DNA of 64,000 nucleotides from Climacteris rufus (taxonomy: Eukaryota > Chordata > Aves > Passeriformes > Climacteridae), in NCBI GenBank assembly GCA_013398175.1, contig VZRZ01005967.1:283217-347216 (forward strand). The letters are read 5' to 3'. Below, in pieces: positions 24,841-36,535 of this stretch. The translations under genes and the position numbers were made by a program. Numbering within the stretch: the first letter of the stretch is position 1; each line of letters begins with the position of its first letter. The notes beneath the pieces are model-generated. The model saw nothing but the letters and a program-made list of their open reading frames with translations. It was not told the origin of the DNA and did not search any database.

Positions 24841-26494
24841 CCTCTGTGCATTTTATTTCTTTGCTGAAGGAACCACATTCTTCTGTTTTGTAGTCCAGGT
24901 CCTCATTGTTGGTAATTTGTTTGGTTAAAGCTTTTCCCCGTGTCATCTTTCAGTGTCTGTGTTGTCTCCTGTTCCCCACTTCCAGTGCACATCCACAGGC
25001 TGTGTTCTACATTTTACTCTCAAGGAAGTCTCTCTTGTGTTTTCCAGGAGGAGAAAGAAGGCATGCCCAGGATACCCAGCTGCATGGGGCAAAGGTGGTG
25101 GTTATGGCATTAGGATAAGGTTTGCTAATGAGTGTGGTGTCTGCTTAGCTACATTTGAACATTTCCTAATCACTAATGCAGAACAGCCCTGCTGTTGCTG
25201 GGGGTAGAGGGGTTTGTGTTCCCAGCTGGCCCAGTGGAGTTGCAGGATGGGTGACAGAATTTGTCTGCACTGTGCAGCATCTCCATGTCAGAACTGGGGG
25301 CAGGACATGGGGCCCTTTGATGGCCACCTGCTTATCTTCTTCAGTGCAAATTTGAGGGTGAAGCTCTTGAGTTCATTTTATGCGAACTGTGGTCACTGTT
25401 GAGTTGATTTCCATGTGTGCACGTGCTGGTGCTGGTTAATGTGTAGGTGGCCAGATCTATTGCAAAGCCTCAGCAAGCCCTTTGTGCAGAAGCAGGTTTC
25501 CACTCCTGCTGTGGTGGTGTGCTTTAGCAGCCTGTGTCACACATTTGGGTGTCTGAGGTTTGAGAGACACTGAAGAGCACGCTGCTGCAACCAAGGAGTA
25601 CCTGTGCAGTTATCTCAACTCTGGTCCATGCTGGCAAGAGCAGGAGTAGGATGCTGCGTGTGTTGGCGGTTCAGAGAAGCCTTGTGCTGGTTGAAGGCAT
25701 CTTCCTGCTGGGGATTGTATCAGAAGGTCTTTTTCTAATTGTTGCTTTAGGTGTAACTTGTCATCTGATGAGCCAGGTTATAACCACACATCCCAGATTA
25801 GTTTGTGTGCCAGCTCTTGGTGTGAAGGGACTCAGGGTTAGAAGAATATTTGATGGTATGAGGAAAGCTTGGGGGCAAGAGGCTTTTCCTTCGTCATCAT
25901 CCCTGTGTCTGGAGAAGCCAGAATGCTTTGTTCTCCAAAGCTTCCTGCAAACACTGTTTGGTTTCTGTACTTCTGATGCTGAGCTCAACCTGATCCATGA
26001 AGCGTTTGAAACCTCCTGCTTTCTAAATTAGTTCCTGAAGCCTGTGGTCACAGTCGTGACACTGTGGGTGTCGGAATTGCAGGGGCCCCATCTACCCAAT
26101 GTCTCTTCTGGGTTTGCTTTTCTGGGATGTGAAAATTGAAATGTTCAGTTCTGGAGGCAGGTGCTGAGGCGTGTTTGGGAATGGAGGGCTGGGACTTGAG
26201 AGGTCAAAGCATTTCTCATTGCAGCCTCTCTGGAGTGACGCTGGATTATGATGACAGTGAGACTGGGCTTTGCAAAGCCTAGTTAAAATTTGATGATTGC
26301 TCCCCAGGTAAGTAATAACTTTGAGGCAGCACATGCATTTGTTCTGTCTCCCTGGGATCCAGGTTAGGGAATCATGTCTGTGCAGACCTACCACCCTACC
26401 AGCCACAGCTGCTCATTGCAGCAGTCACAGACAGAAGAGTGAGGGCATTGGGCTCCTTGGTACCACTCTGCCTGGCCCCCTGTGCCTTTAGCTG

Positions 26495-26522
26495 AGGAGG
26501 GAGGGAGGGAGGGAGGGAGAGA
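26495..26522 (+). repeat. (GGGA)n tetranucleotide repeat
   Basis: About six GGGA units in tandem, purine-only on the plus strand. Four or more G-triplets spaced by single A give a canonical G-quadruplex pattern. Confidence 0.9.
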
Positions 26523-27765
26523 TGGTGTCCAGAAGACCTTTTCAGGAAGGAAGTGAAATGCCCCTGGTGTCCTGCAGGCATGGAGAAGCGCACAGAAGGC
26601 AGAAGGAGTACTGTTGCTGAATATTTAATCATGGCTTCAGGTTTTTCTTTCCAAGAATAACTAAGAAAATATTTCTTGGCTGGAGAATTGTTAAGAAGTG
26701 TAAAGAATTACTAGAGAGCAAGTGGTGGCTGTATTGAGCTTGCATGCAAAAAGCTTGTGTCTCCTTGCAGCTACCCCCGTCATCTGTGGTATTCTTCCAT
26801 GCCAGATTAAACTGATCTAAGGAGTCTTACTTCCTCTGGATTTTAGGGAGTGAGAACCTATGCTTGATCTTTTTGCCTTCCTCTCTGCACTGAGGAAGGA
26901 GCTGGAACTGGGGTGTAGCTTTTTTGGAGGTGAGCCTGGCTGCCACCTTGTCAGCAAAGCGCTGTTAACCTGCAGTCTCTGAATTGGACATGCATAACAA
27001 AAATATACTAACAAGCTCCTCTTTTTAATTACCTTGATATGACATGCATTAGAAACAGCCAGGCTTCCCCACTCTTCCCTGTCCTGTTCCTGGGGGAAAA
27101 ATGTCTCTGATTGCTTAAACTTGGATTTCCCTAAATGAGAGTTTATAAGCAATTGCGACACTTCCATCATTGCTCTAGCCTCTTATTCAAGGTAATATTA
27201 AGAGACATCATAACATCACAGTGTCAGAACAAACAAAGCACTGTGTAATTTTAACCCATATTAATGCAGAGTGTCGCAGATGGTACTATCATTAGACAGC
27301 AATCTATAAAAATGGCCCATGAGACAAAGCCCTGGCACAATTATTTATTCTTCAATTATTTATTCAGCCCTTTAGGATGTGTAATACTGACAGACAGCAC
27401 AGAATGTACTGCCTACCAATTTGCAGATCTTGACTGACTGAGTCCTCTGTTATCGATGGAATAAAACATGTATGGGGGGAGGGTGATGTCACATGGCTTT
27501 GAATTTTATTTTTTGTTTGTTTTTCTGTTTCCTGCATGACTTTAGGGCTACCACTTGAAGCAACCCCATCCACCCTGTTGTTCATCTGTTTATTTCAGTT
27601 GGTTACAAGGAAGATTTAGTGCTCTGAATCTGAGGTTTTTAATCTCTTGTGTGCTTGGAGCCAGGGGCTGGCTTCCCCACGGGACTAACATTGGCTGGCC
27701 AGCCTTGTGGGGCAGACTAATTGGGTGGGCGCCTGCTTTCCTGCCCGCCCTGTCAATCCAGGGAG

Positions 27766-27780
27766 CTCTGCTCTGCTCTG
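27766..27780 (+). repeat. (CTCTG)3 pentanucleotide repeat
   Basis: Three exact CTCTG units follow gggag and precede cagttgacag. It is a minor simple repeat with no evident role. Confidence 0.8.
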
Positions 27781-27945
27781 CAGTTGACAGTGCTGTGGAT
27801 TCTGCACGGACCCACTGGTTTCCAGTTGGATTAATAGGTGAAGATGCAGTCTTGTTTGGTTAAGACTCTCTGGCCCAAGACACAGCCTGCTCCTGACAGC
27901 TTTTGCTATTGCAGTGGCATTTTCAGAGAGGAATGTGAATAAATT

Positions 27946-27965
27946 TTTTGATGAATTTGATGAAT
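27946..27965 (+). repeat. Tandem 9-bp duplication (TTTGATGAA x2)
   Basis: Two exact adjacent copies of tttgatgaa lie between T-rich stretches. This is probably replication slippage. Confidence 0.8.
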
Positions 27966-30900
27966 TTTTTCTGTTGCTTTACTGTTAAAACGATGCCACT
28001 GCCATCAAAAGGAACACATCTGCCTCTAAATGTACCTTTGCCTCCTCTGTGATAAGACTAATGTTTCTGTGGTTGCCCAATGAACCAGAACTGGGAACTG
28101 ATCTGGTTTAAAGCTAAGGACTGATTTAGGTTTGGACTCTATGTGTTTATGAAACTGCTTAAGTGTCATTGTCCAAAATGGCTCATATTAATTGGAAAAA
28201 TCCTCCTAAGCAGCTATATTTTATTAACAATAAAATTAGTTCCATAGGGTTTTAGAGTCCAAATAAAATGCAAAATTATCTGTCACTAGTGTTCCCTTTT
28301 TGTTTCCAGTGTGTGTTGGTTACGTTCATCTCTTCAACATCCTTATTCTCAAAGCTGCTGCGTTTGTACTGAAGCACACCTTAAACTACTGCCCCAAGGC
28401 ATCCTTCTGTATTGTTGGGGTTTTTTTATAAAATAAATCTATAGTGTTCCATTGGAAAGTCTCCCCTCCTTCACCACAGCACTTGTCTTCATATCTGTGA
28501 TAAAAATGAACAATGGCCCTTTCACTCAGAAACACTATTTCAGTTATATTAACTACATGTCTTTAAAATTGTAAAATCCAACCCTACTCTTTTATTTGAT
28601 GTTGAGTCATTCTGGCAAGTCCTGTGTATAAAGCTGGTAAATTTTGGGCTGGTGTAAGTAACCTCTTAATTTTTAATTTGGTGGTAAATCTATTACAAGT
28701 GCCTTGTAACCAACAAGATAAAGTCTCTAATTAGATTAGTGTGCAATTTCTAAGTGCCTGTTTAGAGAGCCAAGTTAGCTAGATTTGTTCTTGATGAGAT
28801 AGGATCGTTTGGTCATTTGCTTCATTTAAGTAATTTCTTAAATTTGACTTAAATCTTGTTCTGGATTTTATAAGTAGATGGAGAAAATGTGTGTGTTCCA
28901 TATCTCGGCCATGCAGGCAGCTGGAGCTGCTGATGCTTGGCAGAACATTTAAATTGTGTGGAAGGGAGTTGGGGGCTGCTGTGCTGCCACTTGTTTAACC
29001 CAGACAACCTCCTCTGGCTCCTCACTTCTACCTGGCTCGCCTTCTTTTTTCCAGCCACCATGACTGAGACTTCGTCTGCTTCAGTATTCCCGAGGCAGCA
29101 GGTCCTGATCCAGGCTGTGCTGGATGCCAGGGCCTCACTTGGGGCTGTGTCGGGCACACGCTGTTTGTGGTGGGAGACCAGTGAAGCTGGGGTGGCAGGG
29201 GAGCAGCCTGACACTTTTCTATTATCAGCAGCCTGTGTCCAGGCAAGTTCTCCTGCAGGAGTGGGCTCACCTGCTGGAGTGGTTTCGCAATTTCAGCCAT
29301 CGCCCATTGTGTAGCTTCTAGTCACACAAGCAGAAGTGGGAAAAACCTCACCTTCTTCTTGCTCTGCCCTGTGGTATTTTTAGATTTGAGAAGCCCCTGG
29401 AGGGGCTGAGACAGGAGGGGAAAGAGGCAGGCAGCAGCCATGGCTGTACCCAGCTGCAGCCAGCCCAGGCCCACTTCTGCCACTGGGATGGAGATACTCC
29501 TTTCTGGGAAGTCACTTCCCAGTAAAGGCCCCCAAAGCTTCCTATCCACACTCCTGTGAAAAGAGTAACTAAATTCAGTGAGAGTGACTGAAAGAGCCAA
29601 GATCAGTTCCCCAAGTACCATTTTTGGCATCTCTGCCCCTTAGGAGAGCTATGCCATGGCTAATCCCCAGGGTCCTCCTCCCACCCACCTTCCCGGGTTT
29701 GAGAGGGGAGCCAAAGCCGGATCCTTGGGATATGAGGCTGCTCTGAAATACCAATTGCTACGGTTGCCCAGGTCTGTTTGTCAGCACTATTCAGTGCTGC
29801 TTAATCCCCTTTTGTGTCCACTTTGGAAGGACAGCTGGGATTTTGCAAGTTGGTTCATGCTGTACTCACAGCCCTTGGGCAGAAGGAAGGTAAAACTGCA
29901 CATGGAAAGGTGTGGGGTGTGGGGATGTGTGTGCATGCGTGCTTAATCTTCATGAGGTGTTCATGTAATATTAAAAAGAATATATCTGAGTGATGCTAGC
30001 AACTTAAGTAAAGCAAATAAATTAGTGGCAAAGTCTGAAAAATCTCTGCTGACACGCAGGCTTTAACCCAGGCAGTTGTGCCAAAAGATCCAGAAAAGGC
30101 TTAATGGCAGGAGATAATGCTGCTGTGTCAGCACACATTTTCAGCCCTGGCTGTGAATTTCCTGGCTTTTGTGTACTGGAGTTAAACCCTAATGTTAGTA
30201 GCCCATCACCCCCTCCAAATAAGTACCCTCAAACAAAGAGAGAATCAAATCCCAGCAGTTTGCTGCTTAGTGGGGGAGACTGGTGGGTAATAACGTGTTC
30301 AGAGGCATGAACCTGATGAACACTGAGAGTGATGTTACAGTCCACGAGCGACCTATTATACCTGCTGTAGTTTGAGTCACTATGAACATTCCTGGCCAGA
30401 AATTCCCAGAAAAATATATTTAGTTTGTGGATCAATAGCTAGAGCTAACGAGTCCTTGGGAGTCGGAGGTGCAGCCACCAGTAATCTTTGTGCTGTTGCT
30501 GATAGTGAAACGTGTGAGAGCTAAAAACAAATCTTTCTTAAGCAATTGTTTGGTTATACTTTTAATGAATGCAGGCTGCAACCAAACACTTTCATATTCA
30601 TGATGACTGTAAAATCTAATTACTGTAGCAACTTTTCTGTGACTTTTTTATATTTTGCTGTTTAGTCCTTGCACTGTGCAAGTTCCCAGGCAGGAGCATG
30701 TTCTGCAGTAATCCCTGTTAAGTCCTGGGCACTGGAAATGCCACAGGAGCACTTGGAGCATGGTAACGGTGGCACCCAGGGCATTCGCAGTTTAAGGAAA
30801 CATGATGATTGTGACAGCACCAAAACAAGAAGACAGATACTGGAAAGAATAACAAAGGCACCTAGCAACATTTCAGCGACAGCAGGATTTGATTTTGCGA

Positions 30901-31410
30901 CTCAGATTCTGTGCTGGAATCCATTAGGTTCTGATCCCCAGGTGTCCTGCTCCCTCAATCTCCTCTAACAAGAAACATTCAAGAGAAAGGAAGGGGAAAT
31001 CTCTCTCTGGAAGCTGTAACTGGTGTGTGAGTGAATCTATCTAATCCAGCAAAGCAGGGACGGGATTTATCTTCTGCCTCAGCCAAGCCCTTCTCAGTGT
31101 CTGCAGTGAGATGTATGAAAGTGTAGTGTTCTTGGTAATCCATGCAATGTGTGTGCCTCGAGGTAGTGCTGGAACAGCTGCACATCCAGCATGGTGTGTT
31201 CACACTGCTGGCAGCCCATCTGAGCTCAGCCCTCCTGCTGGCCCCTGCTGAGCACTGGGACTGGTGTATCCAGCCCAGGTCACCGCTGCTAAGGTTTGGT
31301 GTGGTTGGAAGCATGGCCTTGAGTAGCATCAGTTCTGCTGACCAAATGAGCTGGAGACGTGAAACACCAGAGGTGTTTGGTGCAAGGTGGGTTGTGTGGA
31401 TTTGTGTGAT

Positions 31411-31432
31411 AGTTGCTAGATAGTTGCTAGAG
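31411..31432 (+). repeat. Tandem 11-bp duplication (agttgctagat x2)
   Basis: Two adjacent copies of agttgctagat; the last base of the second copy differs. No other context explains it. Confidence 0.7.
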
Positions 31433-31724
31433 AGAAATGTGCACTCCAGGGTGTAATTCTTCTGCTCCTGGTGTGACATTAAAAATAGGTCAGATGACTC
31501 AGGCCCTAGAGCTTCCCCATGAGCTCTGCAGAGATGAGATGCCTAGTTCAGATTGTAATTACTTGAAGAGGATATGACTTGTACTTGGCTTAGATGAATA
31601 TGGGTTTGGACTTGTGCTTAAAACAAGTCGTTGCAGAGATGGTGCTTTCATGGAAGAACAAATGTTGTTATTTCCACTACCTGTGGAAAATCTGCATACT
31701 GACTTTGTCTGGAAAATGGACAGG

Positions 31725-31743
31725 TTTTTTTTTTTTTTTTTTT
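31725..31743 (+). repeat. Homopolymer T19
   Basis: Nineteen consecutive T. On the minus strand this would be a poly-A run, but no polyadenylation signal or gene-like sequence lies next to it on the side expected for a retrocopy, so I treat it as a simple repeat. Confidence 0.9.
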
Positions 31744-33296
31744 CCTGCTGTTTTGGATGTTGTACTATGGCAAAGTTCAGAGGTACCATTCTGCATTCTT
31801 TTGGCATTGGAAATTTTCCCAAGTGTTTTTCCCTTTTTCCTACCCTTGCAGCAAGCACACCCATGGGGCGTGCATGGCCACCCATTTGCCCACTCCCTTG
31901 GAACTGTCATGGTGCCCTTGCTACTAAATGTCTTTGTGGCAAATAGTCTGTGGAAATAAGTGTTGTCATCCATCTGTTTCAAGTCATGGGTGTTTGATGT
32001 GCAGAGCTGATTTCTAAAAAAACCCTGATCACTCTGGTTGTGTACTGCTTATGATGAGTGATGTTTACAGTCCACTGTGAGGAATACAGTACAGGGCTCA
32101 TGAAATTACAGCTTACATAATGCTTCTGCTTTTGTTTAGTAGGGTTTGAGTGGTGTGGTGAATACCTATACTATAGTGATTGGAAATATGAGGAGGAAAT
32201 CTGTTCACAAGCCAGTTCTTCTTCTAAATCACCTTTGCCCCCTGTATCCAGATTGCTGAACAGAACCTTTGGTCCTACTTCCCTCCTCCATCTTCAGTGA
32301 GGAATTTTGCCTTACATTGTTGTACATGGGTTCAGGTAACACCAACTGTGCACCAGGCCTGGTTAGGATAATTGTAAAGTGACTGCCACACTTTAATAGT
32401 GAAAGTGCTTCTTAAAAGCTCCTTTTCTATGCAAGACAACTTTTGAGTACACAGATGACTTTGGAATCTGGTGTTTTACAAGTGTTCTGTGCTCCTCATT
32501 CATATGGGCAGTTTGAATAGGGCTGACCCAGATGTTCAGAGGCTGCTGTAGCTGCTGCAGGGTTTTGGTCTGGAAAACTTAATCTGTGTTTTACCCAAGG
32601 AGTTGGAAAAACCTTAAACAACCAGCACAGTCAAGTGAGAAGAAGGAAATGAAGCATCTTCCTCACCTCTTCTTTTTGTGAAACTGATACAACCCCAAAC
32701 CTCAGTGAGTCAAGCAATCACCTTTTATTTATTTTTCTTCAGTGGGCCACCAACTTCTGTGTCATACGGACAGTATAAATATTGCATGTAGCTGCCATGT
32801 AAACATACAGATTGTGGTTTCAATAAAACCAGAATATACTAAATTAGAAAGTGAAGTGTAGTCCATGTTACTCTGATATGTCAGTTTATGCTGAAAACCC
32901 AATTTGGTCCATTCTTTCTTTGAGTTTTTAAAGTGGAATATCTGTTACTCTTCACCTCTGTAGTACTTCAAATATTGCAAATAAGTGTAACAACTAAAAT
33001 AAGGGGGCTGTTTTGTCAGTGATTTTGTTGGCATACAAGAATTATTCTTGCGGAAAAGAAAGAGAAGTTGAGTGAAGCTCCATGTTTGAAGATTTTGTAC
33101 AGAGTTGTGGTTTTCACTCTTGGCTTCTGTATGGCTTATTGTCCTTCTCAGGGTGGTGGTGGACATAGGCTCATTGCTCCAAGCTGCATGGCTGGTAGCC
33201 TGCCTGCAAGCCAGCTCCAAACTCTGCAGATCAGGGATTGCATCATCTAAATATTCAATATTAAACAAGAATAATTAAAAAAAAAAGTCAGGACAG

Positions 33297-33313
33297 CAAA
33301 ATAAAATAAAATT
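33297..33313 (+). repeat. (AAAAT)n A-rich low-complexity tract
   Basis: The run caaaataaaataaaatttt follows an A10 stretch at about 33277-33286. It is an A-rich simple repeat with no identifiable parent element. Confidence 0.7.
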
Positions 33314-34010
33314 TTAAAAAGGACATAGGAGAAGGCAGGAATGAGGATGCTCTTTTCTCAGTTTCTCCTTCTCCAAAGGGTCTTTTGGATTGTGAAACCT
33401 GATGAAAAGGATGATATGGGAATGCTGTAGTGGTCTGCAGTGCAATTCTGCATCGGGCCATGGGTATTGAAAAGCATCTCACTGACAGACATGGAGAAAA
33501 TTGTAGCTTCTCATAACTCCATAGGCTGCTTGGAAAAAAGTACCATTTAATGGATATAATATTAGAGAGCCTTAAGGGTGAGCCATGGTTTGTTCAATAG
33601 CTGAATTCTGTCAGACAGATACAAGTCTTCATTTTGGAGAGCAATGCTTTCAGGCCATGAAGAGAAATATCCAATAAAGGTTTTAATCTGTGGGAAGCTG
33701 AATTTCTTCTTTGTTATATGAGACCTAGGTGCCACTTAAATCCCATGTATCTGTCAAAATACTTCATAGGTGAATTGAAGTAGCATCTTGGCTTCATGGT
33801 GACCCCCTGTTTTGGTGGCAGTTTCTTCCCTGGGAACATCACAAGGAGCAGAGATGTCAAGTGTCCTTGTTTCATTTGGTCAGCCACTTGCCTTTCAGTA
33901 GAATCTTTTTGCCCAGACTTCTATGCTAAATCAAAAAAAAACCAATCCATCTTCAGCTGGCATCCCACAGGCTGGCCTTAGGCACCCATGCAGAGCCTGT
34001 GTACTATAGG

Positions 34011-34255
34011 AATCACAGAATAGAATATAAGTTGGAAGGGATCTCAAGGATCATCTGGTCCAGCCTTTCTTGGCAAAAGCATGGTCTAGGCAATATTCCC
34101 AGCACTCTGTTCAGCCAAATCCTAAATGTGTCCAGTGTTGGAGAATCTGCCACTTCCCTAGGGAGATCATTCCAATGACTAATTGTTCACACTGTGAAAA
34201 ATTTTTGTCTCGTGACCAATTGAAGTGACTTGTACCTATTGCCCTTCATTTTTGC
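34011..34255 (-). mobile_element. CR1-type LINE, 3'-end fragment (5' truncated, old)
   Basis: Read on the plus strand it follows the familiar reverse-complement CR1 3' end. It opens with aatcacagaatagaat, a degraded form of the inverted terminal ATTCTRTG-type octamer repeat. It continues with gttggaagggatctcaagga, atcatctggtccagcc, ggagaatctgccacttcc and cattccaatgactaattg, and ends in a tail resembling the ttgtacccattgcccctt-type segment. CR1 inserts are typically severely 5'-truncated, as here. Homology may continue weakly to about 34300 (ggaaggtctccc). The element is in reverse orientation to EXT1 and carries many differences from any consensus I know, so it is old. No ORF2 reverse transcriptase is present. 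Subfamily not assigned. Confidence 0.85.
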
Positions 34256-34362
34256 CCGTGACAGGAGTGGAACTCTAAGGGGCAGGAAGGTCTCCCATAG
34301 CTGGGGGCAGGGAGGTGATGTGGCATTTGGGTGTTGAACTGAGGTTTGCTCAGCAGAGGTGG

Positions 34363-34482
34363 CTCGGAGCCGGCAGCTCGTGGTGTGGGACAGGACGGCT
34401 CTCCCGGGCCTTGGCGCTGTGCCTGGCCTGCGGACACGTCACGGCCGCTCCAGGCCGGCCTCTGCTCCTGCCTCCACGTTGG
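34363..34482. promoter_or_regulatory. CpG-dense patch (about twelve CpGs in ~120 bp) next to the CR1 fragment
   Basis: CpGs cluster here (ggctcggagccggcagctcg at 34361-34380; ggacacgtcacggccgctcc at 34432-34451) in otherwise CpG-poor intron. The segment includes CGTCA, a CREB/ATF half-site. No coding potential is evident. It could be a short regulatory island or a locally GC-biased spot, which is common in bird genomes. Confidence 0.3.
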
Positions 34483-34559
34483 GAAAAAGGCCTGAGTTGC
34501 CCACCTGCTTGAAAAGGGTCTGCAGGATGCTTTGAAACCTATAGTGAGATTTAATTTGG

Positions 34560-34940
34560 GGGAAATCAGGATGTGAGAGAAGGGCTGGCCACGAACAGGG
34601 GCAGTGGAGTGGGAGGGGGAGGCAGTCCAGCCCGTCTGCGTGGCCCTGGTTTATGCTGATGGCGCAGAAAGAAGAGCCAGAGACAGCTGTGTTCAGGTTC
34701 AAAGGAAAGGAAGGAAGGGGCACAAGACCCACCTTCTTTATTTTTTATACCCTTTTGGAAGTTACTACTCATTGGAGGAAATCAGTTCTTCCTCCTTCAA
34801 CTACAGTGGTCAAAGGAAATGTCCATCAAGAGTCTGTGTCCATGAGAAAGGAATGTATATGATAAGATAGAGTTACAATAACATGGCCATATTTACAGAA
34901 AATAACCTTGAAAACTAGCTACCATGGGATAACAATTTTC
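34560..34940 (-). mobile_element. Possible old solo-LTR-like sequence (unverified)
   Basis: On the minus strand a CCAAT (plus 34771-34775) is followed by a TATA-like gtataaaaa (34742-34750) and immediately by AATAAA (34737-34742). Closely packed promoter and polyadenylation signals are typical of retroviral LTRs with a short R region. I could not fix TG...CA ends or a target-site duplication, and there are no internal viral genes nearby. It may be chance in AT-rich sequence. Confidence 0.2.
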
Positions 34941-36325
34941 AGCAGCAAAGAGCAAGGCAACACCTGGTTGGGGTTTGAGAGGGCTGTGAGTGGTGTGATG
35001 CTTGTGGGAGGATTGGAGCAATAAGGGCATCGGTATCGCCGAAACAGAAATGAGTCTGGTGCGTTGTGCTCACATTCCTGAATGAAACTGTTTTACAGTA
35101 GTTCTGGTAAAAGGTTTTAGGGCCAAAGAGAAAATGGGAATGTTTCAATTCTCTTTGTAATGCAATCTATTTGCATTAATTCTTTTGTGTTACGTTGAAG
35201 GGAATGTTCTGGCAAAATGTAATTTGAAAGGATTATTTTAGCATCTAAAATTGTCTTGCCAATCCCTTGTTTCTTCCCTTCACCTCCCAAGAAGAGCAGG
35301 GAAGTGTACACTAGAATAAATTTTGGCTTCCTAGCTATATAGGAGTGTAAGAGTAAAAATTAATTTCAAAGAACTTAAAACTTACAAAATGGAAAACATT
35401 TGCTTCTGCAGTTCATTGCAGCTGAAGAAATTTGTTATATTTACATCCACTTTTCAGGTTTGGTGTGAAAGTGCACAGATTTACATCCTGAAAAAGAGTA
35501 GAAGCTTGGCTTGCATGGTCGTTCTTATTATATAGTCCTGTCCAGCTCTTACTTCTCTCCTTGTTTACAACCCTTGTGAAGTTGTTTTTACTGAGATTTG
35601 ATGTATGTAAATTTTGCAAAACAGTGATGAATTGAAAGTGAGTAATAATTTAGCACTTGATTTTGAGTAGTACTCTTGACACAGTGAGATTAGACTTTTA
35701 TTGCATTCTAATTTTAATATATTTTAAAAAGAAAGAAAGATAATTGACTGTTCCTCACTGAATTTTATAAATGGATTTATAACTCATAGTGATTCCAAAA
35801 AGAACTTGAATGATGCATGAGAGGATCTGGTCTATGACTTTTGGCACAAGATAAGCAATGCTTCAAAATGTACTTTTCACAAATGCTGCAGTCTGAACAA
35901 AACTTTGCTGTGGGCCATTCCTAATTTCTCACCCACTTGTGAACATACTGTGTTCTTGTTGTGATTGCTTAAGAAGAGATGGAACAGTCAAGAATATTGA
36001 TATTTTCTGCTGTGACTTAGCAGGTAAGCTTGGTGGGGACTGAATACCACCTGTCCTGCTCTGTAAACCTGAAGCTATAATTTGGGAGCTGTATATTCAC
36101 AGGCAACTGGCTTTCCATTTCCTCTGTGTACTGATCTTGCAAAGTTGATTGTTGGTTTTACTACTCCCTCCGTTGCTATATGTGGTAATTATGGATGGAG
36201 GGCTTGCTTGTATGGAACATTTGCTTCTTAAAAATCTTTTAAGCTTGTTTCTTTCTTGATGTTCACCTCTGATACCTTTTGACCTTACAGTGGAGATGCA
36301 GCAGGGGTCAGTGGCAGTTCTGATG
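34941..36325. other. Intron segment with no gene recognised
   Basis: Moderately AT-rich intron. No open frame above 70 codons, no transposon recognised and no RNA-like structure. A small purine-rich tract (aaaagaaagaaagat) lies near 35727-35741. Confidence 0.55.
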
Positions 36326-36535
36326 AGAGAAGTGGTATCACAGAAGCCTTGCAGTGGTGATAGCACAGCAGCCTTGCAGCAGTGATAGCACAGCAGCCTT
36401 GCAGCAGTGATAGCACAGAAGCCTTGCAGCAGTGATAGCACAGCAGCCTTGCAGCAGTGATATCACAGAACCCTTGCAGTGATGATAGCACAGAACCCTT
36501 GCAGTATTAAGATCACAGGGTCCTTCAAATAGAGG
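36326..36535 (+). repeat. Minisatellite, 25-bp unit, about 8 copies
   Basis: The phase word tagcacag / tatcacag recurs at 36336, 36361, 36386, 36411, 36436, 36461, 36486 and (degraded) 36511, exactly 25 bases apart. The core is gtgatagcacagcagccttg plus cagca. The middle copies are nearly identical, differing mainly at caGCagcc/caGAagcc. The outer copies are more diverged, as expected if homogenisation acts in the centre. Because 25 is not a multiple of three, every frame cycles through the same 25-residue pattern, and the minus strand happens to lack stops. The Cys/Leu/Ala-rich open frames across it are therefore artefacts. Confidence 0.95.

Larger units (their letters stand above)
24841..34010. 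other. Intron segment with no gene recognised
   Basis: Ordinary intron with simple repeats (listed separately) and two AT-rich stretches of conserved-element appearance at about 27181-27480 and 28550-28850. The longest open frame here (minus, 30979-31479) shows no domain, signal peptide or recognisable family and overlaps an open plus-strand frame, so I regard it as chance. Confidence 0.55.

Noticed and set aside
25651..26031. 126-codon plus-strand open frame beginning with a hydrophobic stretch
   Set aside because: The hydrophobic N-terminus could pass as a signal or membrane segment, but nothing downstream is recognisable and there is no splice or promoter context.
30979..31479. 166-codon minus-strand open frame
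   Set aside because: No recognisable domain, signal peptide or composition bias. Overlapped by an open plus-strand frame; length is within chance for 63 kb of moderate-GC intron.
31725..31743. T19 as the poly-A tail of a minus-strand retrocopy
   Set aside because: No AATAAA and no gene-like sequence on the expected side (above 31743). It is a simple homopolymer.
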